From the NCBI GenBank assembly GCA_005884685.1, contig VBAH01000028.1, positions 186,001 to 250,000 on the forward strand: DNA of 64,000 nt, read 5' to 3'. Positions 46,730 to 55,556 of the stretch are shown piece by piece. A program made the translations under genes and the position numbers. Position 1 is the stretch's first letter. Each line of letters opens with the position of its first letter. This DNA is from Alphaproteobacteria bacterium. Its GTDB lineage: Bacteria; Pseudomonadota; Alphaproteobacteria; Rhizobiales; Xanthobacteraceae. The notes beneath the pieces were generated by a model that worked only from the letters and a program-made list of their open reading frames with translations, was not told where the DNA came from and made no database searches.

Positions 46730-47746
46730 ATGCAAAGCAAGCCACAGATGGCGGCAGAATTCCGCGAGGCGCCTGACATCGTGCGGCGTCAGGCAGCGGA
46801 CTTGACGGATCGAGTTAGCGACCTTGCCGCGACACTGCGGCGCCGGGTGCCGCAAGTCGTCGTGACCTGCGCGCGCGGAAGCTCGGCGCACGCCGCGACG
46901 TTCGGCAAGCATCTGATCGAGCGCCATCTCGGCATTCCGGTCTCTGCGATTGCGCCGAACCTCGCCACGGTGTACCGGCAGCGCCTTCGGCTCAAGGGGC
47001 AGATGTTTCTCGCGATCTCCCAGGCGGGCCGCAGCGATGACATCGTGGAGTCACTCACTTTCGCGCGTGAGGCAGGTGCCCTGACCGTGGCGCTGGTGAA
47101 CGACCCCGATAGTCCGCTGGCAAACGCCAGCGATATTGTGCTGCCGATGCAGGCGGGGCCGGAATTGAGCGTCGCGGCGACCAAGACCTTTGTGGCTTCG
47201 CTCGCCGCGTTGCTGCGGCTGGCGGCGGCGTGGACCGGTGACAGCGCGATCCACCGCGGGCTTGACCACCTTCCGGCGCGACTGGCGTCGGCGGCGGATC
47301 TGGATTGGACCGCCGCATTGCCCGCGCTTGCGGCCGCGACCCATCTCATGAGCATCGGTCGCGGTGCGACGCTCGCCGTTGCGCGCGAAGCCGCGCTGAA
47401 ATTGAAGGAGACCTGCCGTATTCACGCCGAAGCGTTCAGCGGCGCCGAATTCCAGCACGGCCCGATCGCGCTGGTCGGGCGCGACTATCCGGTGATCCTG
47501 TTCTTGCCGACCGACGCGGCGGCGGAGGGACTGAAAACCCTCGCGCTGGCGCTGGTTGCAAAAGGTGCGAGCGTATTCGCGACCGGCGCTCCCAACGCGC
47601 TGCCGACGCTCGAAGCGGATCAGCCGGACGCGGATGCCGTCTGCCTAATTCAGGCCTTTTACGGATTGGTTATTCAGGTCGCACAGCGCCGCGGCAACGA
47701 TGTCGATCGCCCGCCGCATTTGCAGAAGGTGACGCGGACCCGATGA
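46730..47746 (+). CDS. SIS-domain aminosugar-phosphate deaminase/isomerase (GlmS C-half-like)
   Basis: A 338-aa double-SIS protein homologous to the isomerase half of GlmS and to NagB-II. CARGSSAHAATFGKH and SQAGRSDDIVESL are in SIS 1, TKTFVASLAALLRL follows, and ARGATLAVAREAALKLKE and EFQHGP are in SIS 2. The glutaminase half is absent, so it would convert glucosamine-6-phosphate to fructose-6-phosphate plus ammonia, filling the place of NagB, which is not present here. ATG 46730; the stop overlaps nagA by 4 bp. Confidence 0.9.
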   Translation: MQSKPQMAAEFREAPDIVRRQAADLTDRVSDLAATLRRRVPQVVVTCARGSSAHAATFGKHLIERHLGIPVSAIAPNLATVYRQRLRLKGQMFLAISQAGRSDDIVESLTFAREAGALTVALVNDPDSPLANASDIVLPMQAGPELSVAATKTFVASLAALLRLAAAWTGDSAIHRGLDHLPARLASAADLDWTAALPALAAATHLMSIGRGATLAVAREAALKLKETCRIHAEAFSGAEFQHGPIALVGRDYPVILFLPTDAAAEGLKTLALALVAKGASVFATGAPNALPTLEADQPDADAVCLIQAFYGLVIQVAQRRGNDVDRPPHLQKVTRTR

Positions 47747-48897
47747 ACTCAGGCGACTTGCACGCCGTCGTGGCCGACACCGTGTTCGATGGCACAAACC
47801 GCCACGAACGTGCCGGTGTGCTGATCGAGGGTTCGCGCGTGAGCCGCATCCTGCCACGGGGCGACATTCCAAGGAATCTCTCAGTGCGCGTGCTGCCTGA
47901 GGGCATCTGGCTCGCGCCGGGGTTCATCGACCTTCAGGCCAATGGCGGCGGCGACGTCCTCTTCAACGATGCGCCCACACCGGAAGCGATTTCGCGGATC
48001 GCGGCGGCCCATCGCGGGTTCGGCACGACCGGATTCCTGCCGACGTTGATCACGGATACACCCGAGAAAATGCACGCCGCCAACGCAGCAGTTCAATCCG
48101 CGATGCGCACCGAGCCGATGGTCCTGGGCCTTCATCTGGAAGGCCCCTTTCTTTCGCCTGAACGAGCCGGCGTGCACGATTGCAGCCTTTTCCGGCAGCC
48201 GACGTCCGATGACGTGGAAATGCTCACGAGCGCGCGGGCGGGCGCCCTTCTGCTGACGCTTGCGCCCGAACAGGTGCCGGCGGGCTTCATCAAGCAGCTG
48301 ACGAATGCAGGAGTCTGCGTATCGCTCGGGCACTCGAACGCGACCTATGCGCAGGCCCGCGCAGCCATCGGCGAAGGCCTGACGGGCTTCACCCACCTGT
48401 TCAATGCGATGCGGCCGCTGGCGAGCCGCGAGCCGGGCCCGATCGCAGCGGCGCTCGAGACGCCCGAATGTTCGTATGGTCTGATCGTGGACGGAATACA
48501 CGTCGATGCCGCAATGCTCCGGCTCGCCTTGCGTGGCGTGGGGCGGCCGATGCTGGTGACCGATGCCATGCCGCCGGTTGGCGGCACCCGCTCGGAGTTT
48601 ACGCTGTACGGCGAGAAGATTGCGGTGCAGGACGGGCGTTGCGTCAGGCAGGACGGGACGCTCGCTGGCGCGGCTCTCGACATGGCGAGCGCGGTTCGCA
48701 ATTGCGTGCGTATGCTGGGGGTGCCGCTGGAGCGCGCGCTGCGGTTCGCGTCAAGCCATCCGGCGGCCTTCGTCAATCTTGCCACGCAGGTCGGCACGCT
48801 CGCTCCGGGCTTGCGCGCCGACATGGTGGCGTTCGATCCTGAAACGATCGAAGTTCTGGACACATGGGTTGCCGGAGCAAGCCAACACGCCGCGTGA
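47743..48897 (+). CDS. nagA: N-acetylglucosamine-6-phosphate deacetylase
   Basis: A 384-aa amidohydrolase. GFIDLQANGGGG-type motif at 61-70 (GFIDLQANGG), metal Glu in GLHLEGPFLS (129-137), His in SLGHSNATY and FTHLFNAM, and catalytic Asp in LVTDAMPPVGG are all present. It deacetylates GlcNAc-6-phosphate to GlcN-6-phosphate, the substrate of the preceding SIS enzyme. The start ATG overlaps the SIS stop, indicating translational coupling. Confidence 0.95.
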   Translation: MNSGDLHAVVADTVFDGTNRHERAGVLIEGSRVSRILPRGDIPRNLSVRVLPEGIWLAPGFIDLQANGGGDVLFNDAPTPEAISRIAAAHRGFGTTGFLPTLITDTPEKMHAANAAVQSAMRTEPMVLGLHLEGPFLSPERAGVHDCSLFRQPTSDDVEMLTSARAGALLLTLAPEQVPAGFIKQLTNAGVCVSLGHSNATYAQARAAIGEGLTGFTHLFNAMRPLASREPGPIAAALETPECSYGLIVDGIHVDAAMLRLALRGVGRPMLVTDAMPPVGGTRSEFTLYGEKIAVQDGRCVRQDGTLAGAALDMASAVRNCVRMLGVPLERALRFASSHPAAFVNLATQVGTLAPGLRADMVAFDPETIEVLDTWVAGASQHAA

Positions 48898-48901
48898 GCA
48901 C

Positions 48902-49828
48902 ATGAACGAACCCCTGATCGCGCTGACCGGAGCAACGGGGTTTATCGGGCGGTATCTCCTTCGCGCGCTTCCGCGCCTCGGGTACCGCGTCCGCGTTCTG
49001 CTGCGCAGACCCGCGACCGTGCCGCTCGACTGCGCCAACGCTGTGATTGGCGACCTCGCGCGCCCCATCAATATTGCGGCCGCCCTGGCCGATGTGCACG
49101 CCGTGGTTCATTCGGCGGCGCTCACGCCGGCAATGTCCGGCGCGCCGGAGGAGGATTTCCGGCTGCTGAATGCGACGGCGACAGCCGCATTGGCGCAGGC
49201 GGCACGGCGCGCCGGCGTGCGGCGCTTCGTCTTCATGTCGTCGCTGCGTGCGCAGACCGGGCCGAGCAACGGGCAGGTTCTGACCGAGGAGATGGAGCCG
49301 CGCCCGACCGATGCGTATGGACGGTCCAAACTTGCCGCCGAGCAAGAGCTTGCGAAGCTCGATCTCGATTGGGTCGCGCTGCGCCTCGCGCTCGTGTGCG
49401 GGGCGGGCGCGAAGGGCAACATGGCGCGGCTTGTCGAACTCGCCCGCTCGCCCTATCCGCTGCCGTTCGGCGCGCTCGGCGCGAAGCGCTCGCTGTTGTC
49501 GCTGCCCAATCTCGCCGCGGCCGTCCAATCTGTTCTGATCGCGCCGCAACGCCTGGGCTGCCCGCTGATCGTTGCCGATCCGGTGCCGGTGACCCTGCCC
49601 GAGATGATCACCGCGATGCGCGCCGGGCTTGGACGCAAGCCACGCCTGGTCGCCGTCCCTCCGGCGGTGCTGGAGCGGATCTTTCGCCTCACCGGCCGTT
49701 CGGAGCTTTACGCCCGGGTCGCCGGGCCGCTGGTCTGCGACCCGTCGCGACTGATGCGCCTCGGCTGGGTCCCGCCGGTCTCGACCGCCGACATGCTGGC
49801 CGCGGTCGCGCGCGGGAACGAACCGTAA
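48902..49828 (+). CDS. NAD-dependent epimerase/dehydratase (extended SDR)
   Basis: A 308-aa extended SDR. The cofactor motif TGATGFIGRYLL (9-20) is followed by GDLARP, VHSAAL, the FMSSLRAQ serine and YGRSK with the Tyr-x3-Lys pair. It lies 4 bp after nagA, so it is in the amino-sugar operon. Whether it acts on a sugar nucleotide, a lactate-derived or other carbonyl compound is unknown. The last third is shorter than UDP-sugar epimerases and resembles NDUFA9-like proteins. Confidence 0.85.
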   Translation: MNEPLIALTGATGFIGRYLLRALPRLGYRVRVLLRRPATVPLDCANAVIGDLARPINIAAALADVHAVVHSAALTPAMSGAPEEDFRLLNATATAALAQAARRAGVRRFVFMSSLRAQTGPSNGQVLTEEMEPRPTDAYGRSKLAAEQELAKLDLDWVALRLALVCGAGAKGNMARLVELARSPYPLPFGALGAKRSLLSLPNLAAAVQSVLIAPQRLGCPLIVADPVPVTLPEMITAMRAGLGRKPRLVAVPPAVLERIFRLTGRSELYARVAGPLVCDPSRLMRLGWVPPVSTADMLAAVARGNEP

Positions 49829-49888
49829 TTCAGCACGGGAGCGCTCTCGCGTCTGACGCTCGGCGGTGCCGGTGAAGGAAAGGCAAGC

Positions 49889-50734
49889 TTACTTCACCGC
49901 CCCGCCCGTGATGCCGCTGATGAAGCGGTCGAGAAACAGATTGTAGGCGATCGCCACCGGGATGGCGGCGATCAACGCGCCGGCCATGAGTTCGCCCCAG
50001 AAGAACACATCGCCGCGGACCAGGTCGGTCGTGACGCCGAGCGTGATGGGCTTCTGGTCGGACGATGACACGAACGTCAGCGCGTAGACAAATTCCTGCA
50101 AGGTCAAGGTAAAGGTGAAGATCACCACCGTCAGGATGGCCGGCACCGACAACGGGATCGCCATCTTGATGAAGGCGCCGAACAGGCTGCAGCCGTCGAC
50201 GACCGCCGCTTCCTCGATTTCGACCGGCAGCGCCTTGAAGAATCCCATCATCAGCCAGGAGCAAAACGGGATGGTGAAGGTCGGATAGACCAGCACCAGC
50301 GACCACATCGAGTTCTGCAATCCGAGTTCGGCAATGATCCGCGACAACGGCAGGAACAACAGGGTCGGCGGCACGAGGTAGGTCAAGAAAATTCCGATTC
50401 CAAGGGCCTCGCCTTTGCGGCTGGTCATGCGAGCCAGGGCGTAACCGGCCGGGATTGCAGTCACGAGCGTGATGGCGACGACGCAGACGCCGATGACCAG
50501 CGAATTCCACAGCCAGCGGGCGAACAGCGTTTCCTCGAACAGGTACTTGAGGTGTTCGAGCGTCGGCCACTCGTTGAACCAGAACGGCGTATTCGCGACA
50601 TTGTAGAGGTCGCTGTTCGTTTTGAACGTGGTGATCAGCATCCAGTAGAAGGGAAATGCGGCCAGGACGACGAAGAATGCGACCCCGAGGAAAAACCAGG
50701 TGTTGCCAATGAGCTTGCTGAGAGTGCGCGGCAT
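49889..50734 (-). CDS. Sugar ABC transporter permease (MalG type)
   Basis: A 281-aa inner-membrane permease with about six hydrophobic segments. The EAA loop EEAAVVDGCSLFGAFIKMAIPLSVPA-like region, at about residues 190-215, contacts the ATPase. The N-terminal TM is followed by a periplasmic loop, as in MalG/carbohydrate uptake-1 permeases. It is the last gene of the SBP-ATPase-permease-permease operon, with only 1 bp between it and the preceding permease. Confidence 0.93.
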   Translation of the reverse strand: MPRTLSKLIGNTWFFLGVAFFVVLAAFPFYWMLITTFKTNSDLYNVANTPFWFNEWPTLEHLKYLFEETLFARWLWNSLVIGVCVVAITLVTAIPAGYALARMTSRKGEALGIGIFLTYLVPPTLLFLPLSRIIAELGLQNSMWSLVLVYPTFTIPFCSWLMMGFFKALPVEIEEAAVVDGCSLFGAFIKMAIPLSVPAILTVVIFTFTLTLQEFVYALTFVSSSDQKPITLGVTTDLVRGDVFFWGELMAGALIAAIPVAIAYNLFLDRFISGITGGAVK

Positions 50735-50735
50735 G

Positions 50736-51665
50736 TCAGATCTCCCGGCGGCGGATGAAGCGCAACATCAGGATAACGACCACCAGCAGCACCGGCAGCA
50801 TGAACAACGATATGGCAGCGCCATGCGACACATCGCCGGAAACGATGCCGGTCTGGAAACCCGCAAAACCCAGGACCGAGGTGTCGCCGCCCGGGCCCCC
50901 CATCGTCAAAAGGAAGACGATGGACAGATCGGTGAAGGTGAAAACGATGCCGAAGATGAGGCCGATCGTCATGATCGGCAGGATCATCGGCAGGATGATC
51001 TGGTAGTTCCTGCGCCAGAAGCCGGCGCCATCGACCGTCGCAGCATCGATCACGTCTTGCGGCACCGCCGTGATGCCGGCAAGAAAGATCACGACGGCAA
51101 ACGGAAAAAAACGCCAGGCATTGATGATGATGATGCACAGCATCGCCAGCGTCGGATCGCCGAGCCAGTTCGGTGCGTCCGCGCGATCCATGAAGCCCAG
51201 CGCGATCATCGTCCAGTTGATCACGCTGTAGAGCGAATCGAAGATCCATCGCCAGGCAATCGTGGCGAGTGCGACCGGAATGACGAAGGGCAGAACGATG
51301 AGCGCCCGCACGAGCTTGCGGCCGGGGAACGGCTGCAACAGCAGAAATGCGCCGAATTTCCCAAGCACGAGGCCGAGCAGTTGCGAGCCGAACGTAAAGA
51401 TGAAGGTGTTGGCGAGCGTCTTCGTGAAGGTCGGGTTTTGCAAGATATCGACGAAGTTCTCGAGCCCGACAAACTTCCAGGTCGGGTCGTAGATCGTGTA
51501 GGCGCTCACCGAGTAATAGACCGCGAGCAGAAGCGGCAACCCGACCAGCAGCAGCACGTAAATGATCGCCGGCGCGACCAGAAACAATTCCAGCACCTCG
51601 CGCCGGTCGAGGAAGAAGTGAAAGCGCGAAACCGGCTTGGTGACAGGTTCTGCGATGACGGCCAT
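50736..51665 (-). CDS. Sugar ABC transporter permease (MalF type)
   Basis: A 309-aa permease with six or seven hydrophobic segments. A cytoplasmic N-terminus is followed by LFLVAPAIIYVLLLVGLPLL as the first TM, and the EAA loop contains VIDAATVDGAGFWRRNYQI. It pairs with the downstream MalG-type permease to form the carbohydrate channel. The gap to the ATPase gene is 17 bp. Confidence 0.93.
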   Translation of the reverse strand: MAVIAEPVTKPVSRFHFFLDRREVLELFLVAPAIIYVLLLVGLPLLLAVYYSVSAYTIYDPTWKFVGLENFVDILQNPTFTKTLANTFIFTFGSQLLGLVLGKFGAFLLLQPFPGRKLVRALIVLPFVIPVALATIAWRWIFDSLYSVINWTMIALGFMDRADAPNWLGDPTLAMLCIIIINAWRFFPFAVVIFLAGITAVPQDVIDAATVDGAGFWRRNYQIILPMILPIMTIGLIFGIVFTFTDLSIVFLLTMGGPGGDTSVLGFAGFQTGIVSGDVSHGAAISLFMLPVLLVVVILMLRFIRRREI

Positions 51666-51682
51666 CGGTCGATCCCTCCGGT

Positions 51683-52711
51683 TCAGTGCCGGCTAACTCG
51701 ATTGCCGCTGGTGTCGAACTGTCGCAGCTCGCTGTTCTTCACGGCGAACGGATGCCACTCGCCGGGCCGGATGCTTTCCTCGCGGACGTGGGCCGGCGGC
51801 AGCTTCGCCGTGATCGGCTGCTTTGATTCGAAGCCTTCCATTACGCCGTAAACGATGCGCTCTGAGCCGAGATATTCGGAGCGGTCGACCCGGAACGAAA
51901 ATTCAGTCGCCGCGCCGTCCTCGATCATCTCCTTGGGCAGGAAATTCTCGGGACGAAAACCGAGATAACCGCCGCCGTTGTGCGTGACGATATTCATCGG
52001 CGGCGCGCCGACGAAGGTTGCGACAAAGAGGTCGGCGGGATCGTTGTAGATTTCCATCGGCGTCCCGACTTGTCGAATTTTTCCGTGATCAATGACCGCG
52101 ATCCGGTCGCCCATCCCCATGGCTTCGACCTGATCGTGCGTCACGTAAATGGTCGTGAGACCGACCCGCATCTGAAAGTTCTTGATTTCCTGGCGCGCCG
52201 AAGTGCGCAGCTTGGCGTCAAGATTGGACAGCGGCTCGTCAAGCAGCAGCGCGGTGGGCTCGCGGACCAGCGCCCGCGCGAGCGCAACACGTTGGCGCTC
52301 GCCGCCGGACAGCTGGCGCGGCCGCCGGTCGAGCAGGTGGTTGATGCCGAGCAATTGTGACGCCCACTCCACCTGCTTTTCGATCTTGTCGCGCGGCATC
52401 CGCTGCGTTTTCAGCGGGAAGGCGATGTTGTTGCGCACCGTGTAATGCGGATAGAGGCCGTAGCTTTGAAACATCATCGCCACGCCACGCGCGCGCGGCG
52501 GAATCTCGTTGACGATGTTGCCGCCGATCAGGAGATCGCCGCTCGTCTGTTGCTCGAGCCCGCAGATGATGCGCAGGAACGTCGTCTTGCCGCAGCCCGA
52601 GGGGCCTAGCAGCACCATGAACTCGCCGTCCGGCACCGTGAGCGAGATGCCGTCGACGGCGGGGACCTCGCCGAATTTCTTGACGATCTCCCGCGCTGTC
52701 ACCGCAGACAT
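51683..52711 (-). CDS. Sugar ABC transporter ATP-binding protein (UgpC/MalK family)
   Basis: A 342-aa ATPase. Walker A GPSGCGKT (36-43), Q-loop, signature LSGGERQRVA, Walker B LLLDEPLSNLD, H-loop YVTHDQ. A MalK-like regulatory TOBE/OB domain (GFRPENFLPKE and following) lies in the C-terminal third. It drives uptake for the adjacent permeases. It starts 116 bp after the binding-protein stop. Confidence 0.95.
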   Translation of the reverse strand: MSAVTAREIVKKFGEVPAVDGISLTVPDGEFMVLLGPSGCGKTTFLRIICGLEQQTSGDLLIGGNIVNEIPPRARGVAMMFQSYGLYPHYTVRNNIAFPLKTQRMPRDKIEKQVEWASQLLGINHLLDRRPRQLSGGERQRVALARALVREPTALLLDEPLSNLDAKLRTSARQEIKNFQMRVGLTTIYVTHDQVEAMGMGDRIAVIDHGKIRQVGTPMEIYNDPADLFVATFVGAPPMNIVTHNGGGYLGFRPENFLPKEMIEDGAATEFSFRVDRSEYLGSERIVYGVMEGFESKQPITAKLPPAHVREESIRPGEWHPFAVKNSELRQFDTSGNRVSRH

Positions 52712-52827
52712 TGAGCCTCCCCGAGTTCAAATGTGCACGTTCGCGCCGCCGTTCATTCAGCGGGCTTATTATTTCGTTGATGATCGGCGTGGTCGGGCCG
52801 CGCACCGGACGCGGCCCGACCCGGCAC

Positions 52828-54180
52828 TCAGCCTCGTTGCAGCCACTTCTTGTAAATGGCTTCACATTGCTGCGTAGCCCACTTGACCGAGTCTTCGGCC
52901 GACATCTGGCCGGTCGCCGCCTTCGACATCATGTCGCAGATGACGAAGTCGTTGTAGACCTCGTCGACGGCGGGCCATGCCGGACCCGGATATCCGGGAG
53001 CGGCCGACCATTTTTCGGAATCCTGGAGGATCGCCAGCTTGTCGCGCGGAGTCGATGTCGGATCGTCCGACAGCAGCGGCATCGGCTTCGGCACGAGATT
53101 GGCGAAGCAGGGATTGTTGTAGCCTTCGCTCGCCTTGAATGCCTCGGGCCAATTGTCGGCGTAGTACTTGAGGAACTCGAGCGCGCCTTCCTTGTTCTTG
53201 GCGAACTTCCAGATGCCGTAGTACTCGATCGCGCCACCCATGATCTGGCGGACCGGTCCTTTCGGCGGCTCCATCACGAAGGTGTCGTCCGCGCCTGCCT
53301 TGTTCGATTTCTGGAACGTGCGATAGGCCGAGATCGGATTGATGATCAGCGAACCGATGCCCGATGCCAGGTACCGGTTGTTGCTGGCGTCGTCCCACGA
53401 CAGCACTTCCGGCGTCATCGCTTCCTTGTAGAGCGCGGTGGCGAACTTGACGGCCTCGACCGTCTCCTTGCTGTTGAGCATGACCTTCTTGCCAGACTCG
53501 TCCTGCACAGCGCCGCCGAAGCTCCACAACAGGCCGCGCCATGTCGTGTTCGGGTCGTTGCTGTGGCCGAGCGGGAGGCCGACCGGGTGGCCCTTGGCCT
53601 TCAACTTTGCGCCGCCGATCCGGACGTTGTCCCAGGTATCGGGCTTCATCGCGATCTCGTCCCACATGCTCTTGCGGTACATGGAGGGGAAGTTGATGTA
53701 GAAGTCCGGAAACGCCGTCCAGGTCTTGTCTTCCTGGTTGTAACCGATCTGTCGCCCGATCGTGCTGACCTTGCCGTACTTCTTCTGGGTGTCTTCGACG
53801 AGACTCGTCACGTCGACCAGAAATTTCTTGTAGAGATGTGCGCCCCCGGAGCCGTTCCAGCCGAACAGGTCGTGGCCGGATTGAGCCGAGGCCTCCGCGG
53901 CCGCGCGCGCGGCGACGTTGGCGACCGGAATGTGGTCGACAGTGACGTTGATCTTGTTCTTCGAGCCCCAGTCCTTGGCGAAATTGTCGAACCACTTGTC
54001 GTACTCCGGAACGAAGTGGCTCCATTGCACGATAGTCAGCGTCTTGGTCTGGGCCATCGCGCGCGAAACGAACGGCGCGGATAGCACGGGCGCAAGACCT
54101 GCGCTTCCGGCGACTGCGCCGGTTTTCTTCAGGAAGCTGCGCCGCGTTACGGGTGTTGGATCGAGGCTCTTTGGTGCCAT
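52828..54180 (-). CDS. Extracellular sugar-binding protein (SBP family 1), Tat-exported
   Basis: A 450-aa binding protein. A textbook twin-arginine signal TRRSFLKKTG (12-21) is followed by a hydrophobic core and AMAQ cleavage. Mature family 1 carbohydrate-binding features include WSHFVPEYDKWFDNFA, the FYINFPSMYRKSMWDE region and GSLIINP. With the ATPase and permeases it imports an oligosaccharide or amino sugar. Proximity to murQ-nagA suggests GlcNAc, chitobiose or muropeptide-derived sugar, an inference from context. Tat export implies folding or cofactor binding before export. Confidence 0.92.
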   Translation of the reverse strand: MAPKSLDPTPVTRRSFLKKTGAVAGSAGLAPVLSAPFVSRAMAQTKTLTIVQWSHFVPEYDKWFDNFAKDWGSKNKINVTVDHIPVANVAARAAAEASAQSGHDLFGWNGSGGAHLYKKFLVDVTSLVEDTQKKYGKVSTIGRQIGYNQEDKTWTAFPDFYINFPSMYRKSMWDEIAMKPDTWDNVRIGGAKLKAKGHPVGLPLGHSNDPNTTWRGLLWSFGGAVQDESGKKVMLNSKETVEAVKFATALYKEAMTPEVLSWDDASNNRYLASGIGSLIINPISAYRTFQKSNKAGADDTFVMEPPKGPVRQIMGGAIEYYGIWKFAKNKEGALEFLKYYADNWPEAFKASEGYNNPCFANLVPKPMPLLSDDPTSTPRDKLAILQDSEKWSAAPGYPGPAWPAVDEVYNDFVICDMMSKAATGQMSAEDSVKWATQQCEAIYKKWLQRG

Positions 54181-54611
54181 CGGACAATTCCTCCTTGGTG
54201 ATCGACGATGCTGTCTCCCGAACGATTTTCTCCGACCAGTCGCCCAAACGTCCTCTCATGCGCGGACGCGTGCGCGACCCCGGTTTCTTGATTGTTGCCG
54301 GCGTTTGCCGGGTTATTGGATGCGTTCAGCGGCGGCGGTACGGCAGTTAGCGCTGGCAGACCGATCGGCGGCTGACAGGGTTTACGTCCGAGCTACCGCC
54401 CCCGGCACATCGAGGCCTCATTCAAGGCCAACCGCATGTGATCCATGCTGTAAACGCAGCTTAGATAGGCGTCTGGCGCGGCTCAACTAACCATTTAGTC
54501 GTAGACGCACTCCGGCCCACACAGGGGGCTTATCGGCAACGGCTTGAGTTGAGCGGACGCGGCCTCGACATAACGCGTGCGGCATGCGTCGCGGCCGTCA
54601 GCCCTTACGCT
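54181..54611. other. 431-bp upstream region of the sugar importer, no gene seen
   Basis: It lies upstream of the sugar-binding protein and at the 3' side of trcR. It must hold the importer promoter. I find no clear palindrome shared with the murQ/kinase promoter, no tRNA and no small gene with an SD sequence. Confidence 0.6.
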
Positions 54612-55316
54612 TTACTCGCCCTTGTCGTCCTGCTTGCCGCCGAGCTGCTTCAGCTTGGCGAACACCGCATCGACGTTGAGCTCGTCGGCGGGCTTCTTCG
54701 AGGTCTGCTCGGCCTCGGCCTTGGCTTCCGCGGCCGCCGTGGTGACGGCGGCGGGCAGCAGCGTCGCGCCGGCATCGGCCGGCACCGGCTTTTCCTTCGC
54801 GGCGCGCTGCACCTCGAAGTCGAGGTCGATCTGCGAACAGAGGCCGAGTGTCACCGGGTCGAGCGGCTGGAGCTGCGCGGCGTTCCAGTGTGTGCGGTCG
54901 CGGATGCCCTGGATGGTCGACTTGGTGGTGCCGACGAGGCGCATGATCGCCGCGTCCTTCAGTTCGGGATGATTGCGCACCAGCCACAGAATCGCGTTCG
55001 GCCGGTCCTGCCGGCGCGACACCGGCGTGTAGCGCGGGCCCTTCTTTTTCTTCTGCTCGGGCAGACGCACCTTCGGGTCGGAAATGTGCAGGCGAAGGTC
55101 GTGATCCTTCTCGGCCTTCTGGATTTCCTCGCGCGTGAGCTGTCCGGTCAGCACCGGGTCGAGACCCTTGATCCCCTGCGCGGCGTCGCCGTCGGCGATC
55201 GCCTTGACTTCGAGCGGGTGCAGCTTGCAGAAATCCGCGATCTGGTCGAACGACAGGGCGGTGTTCTCGACGAGCCAGACGGCGGTCGCCTTCGGCATCA
55301 GCGGCGTGGTCGCCAT
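54612..55316 (-). CDS. trcR: TrcR (DUF1013) cell-cycle transcriptional regulator
   Basis: A 234-aa protein of the alphaproteobacteria-specific DUF1013 family. It has the characteristic N-terminus MPKATAVWLVENTALSFDQIA, FCKLHPLEVKAIADGDAA, the repeat-like second half NAILWLVRNHPELKDAAIMRLVGTTK and a lysine/alanine-rich tail. DUF1013 homologues were described as TrcR, an essential factor associated with RNA polymerase and sigma-70 that acts with CtrA-dependent cell-cycle transcription. The start is ATG 55316. It stands alone, between repeats and the importer region. Confidence 0.92.
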   Translation of the reverse strand: MATTPLMPKATAVWLVENTALSFDQIADFCKLHPLEVKAIADGDAAQGIKGLDPVLTGQLTREEIQKAEKDHDLRLHISDPKVRLPEQKKKKGPRYTPVSRRQDRPNAILWLVRNHPELKDAAIMRLVGTTKSTIQGIRDRTHWNAAQLQPLDPVTLGLCSQIDLDFEVQRAAKEKPVPADAGATLLPAAVTTAAAEAKAEAEQTSKKPADELNVDAVFAKLKQLGGKQDDKGE

Positions 55317-55420
55317 GGCAAATCTCCTCTGCGCTTCGCCCGCCCTCCGGGCGAAGCCTGTTTGTCATCGTGGATGACGGGAATGGCCGGAATATAGGCA
55401 TCGCAGGCGCGTGTGTCCAT

Positions 55421-55467
55421 CGCATGATCCGGCGAAGTGGAGCCGGTTCGCCGAAAAAGATCATGCG
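55421..55467. repeat. Rhizobial GATCATGC palindromic repeat, copy B
   Basis: The outer CGCATGATC/GATCATGCG and inner CGGCGAA/TTCGCCG stems correspond to copy A (12088). The inner arms carry paired substitutions relative to CCGAAAA/TTTTCGG. It lies between trcR and thrB, divergent promoters. Confidence 0.8.
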
Positions 55468-55556
55468 CCACTAGGAGTTTCGGGCCCTGCTTGACAGCGC
55501 GGCGCGGCGCGGCCCATTTCGCGCGGGAACCGCGGATTGCCGGCAAAGGGCGCCGA

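Noticed and set aside
54181-54611. tRNA or small RNA in the importer upstream gap
   Set aside because: I could not form a cloverleaf or a convincing terminator hairpin from the sequence.
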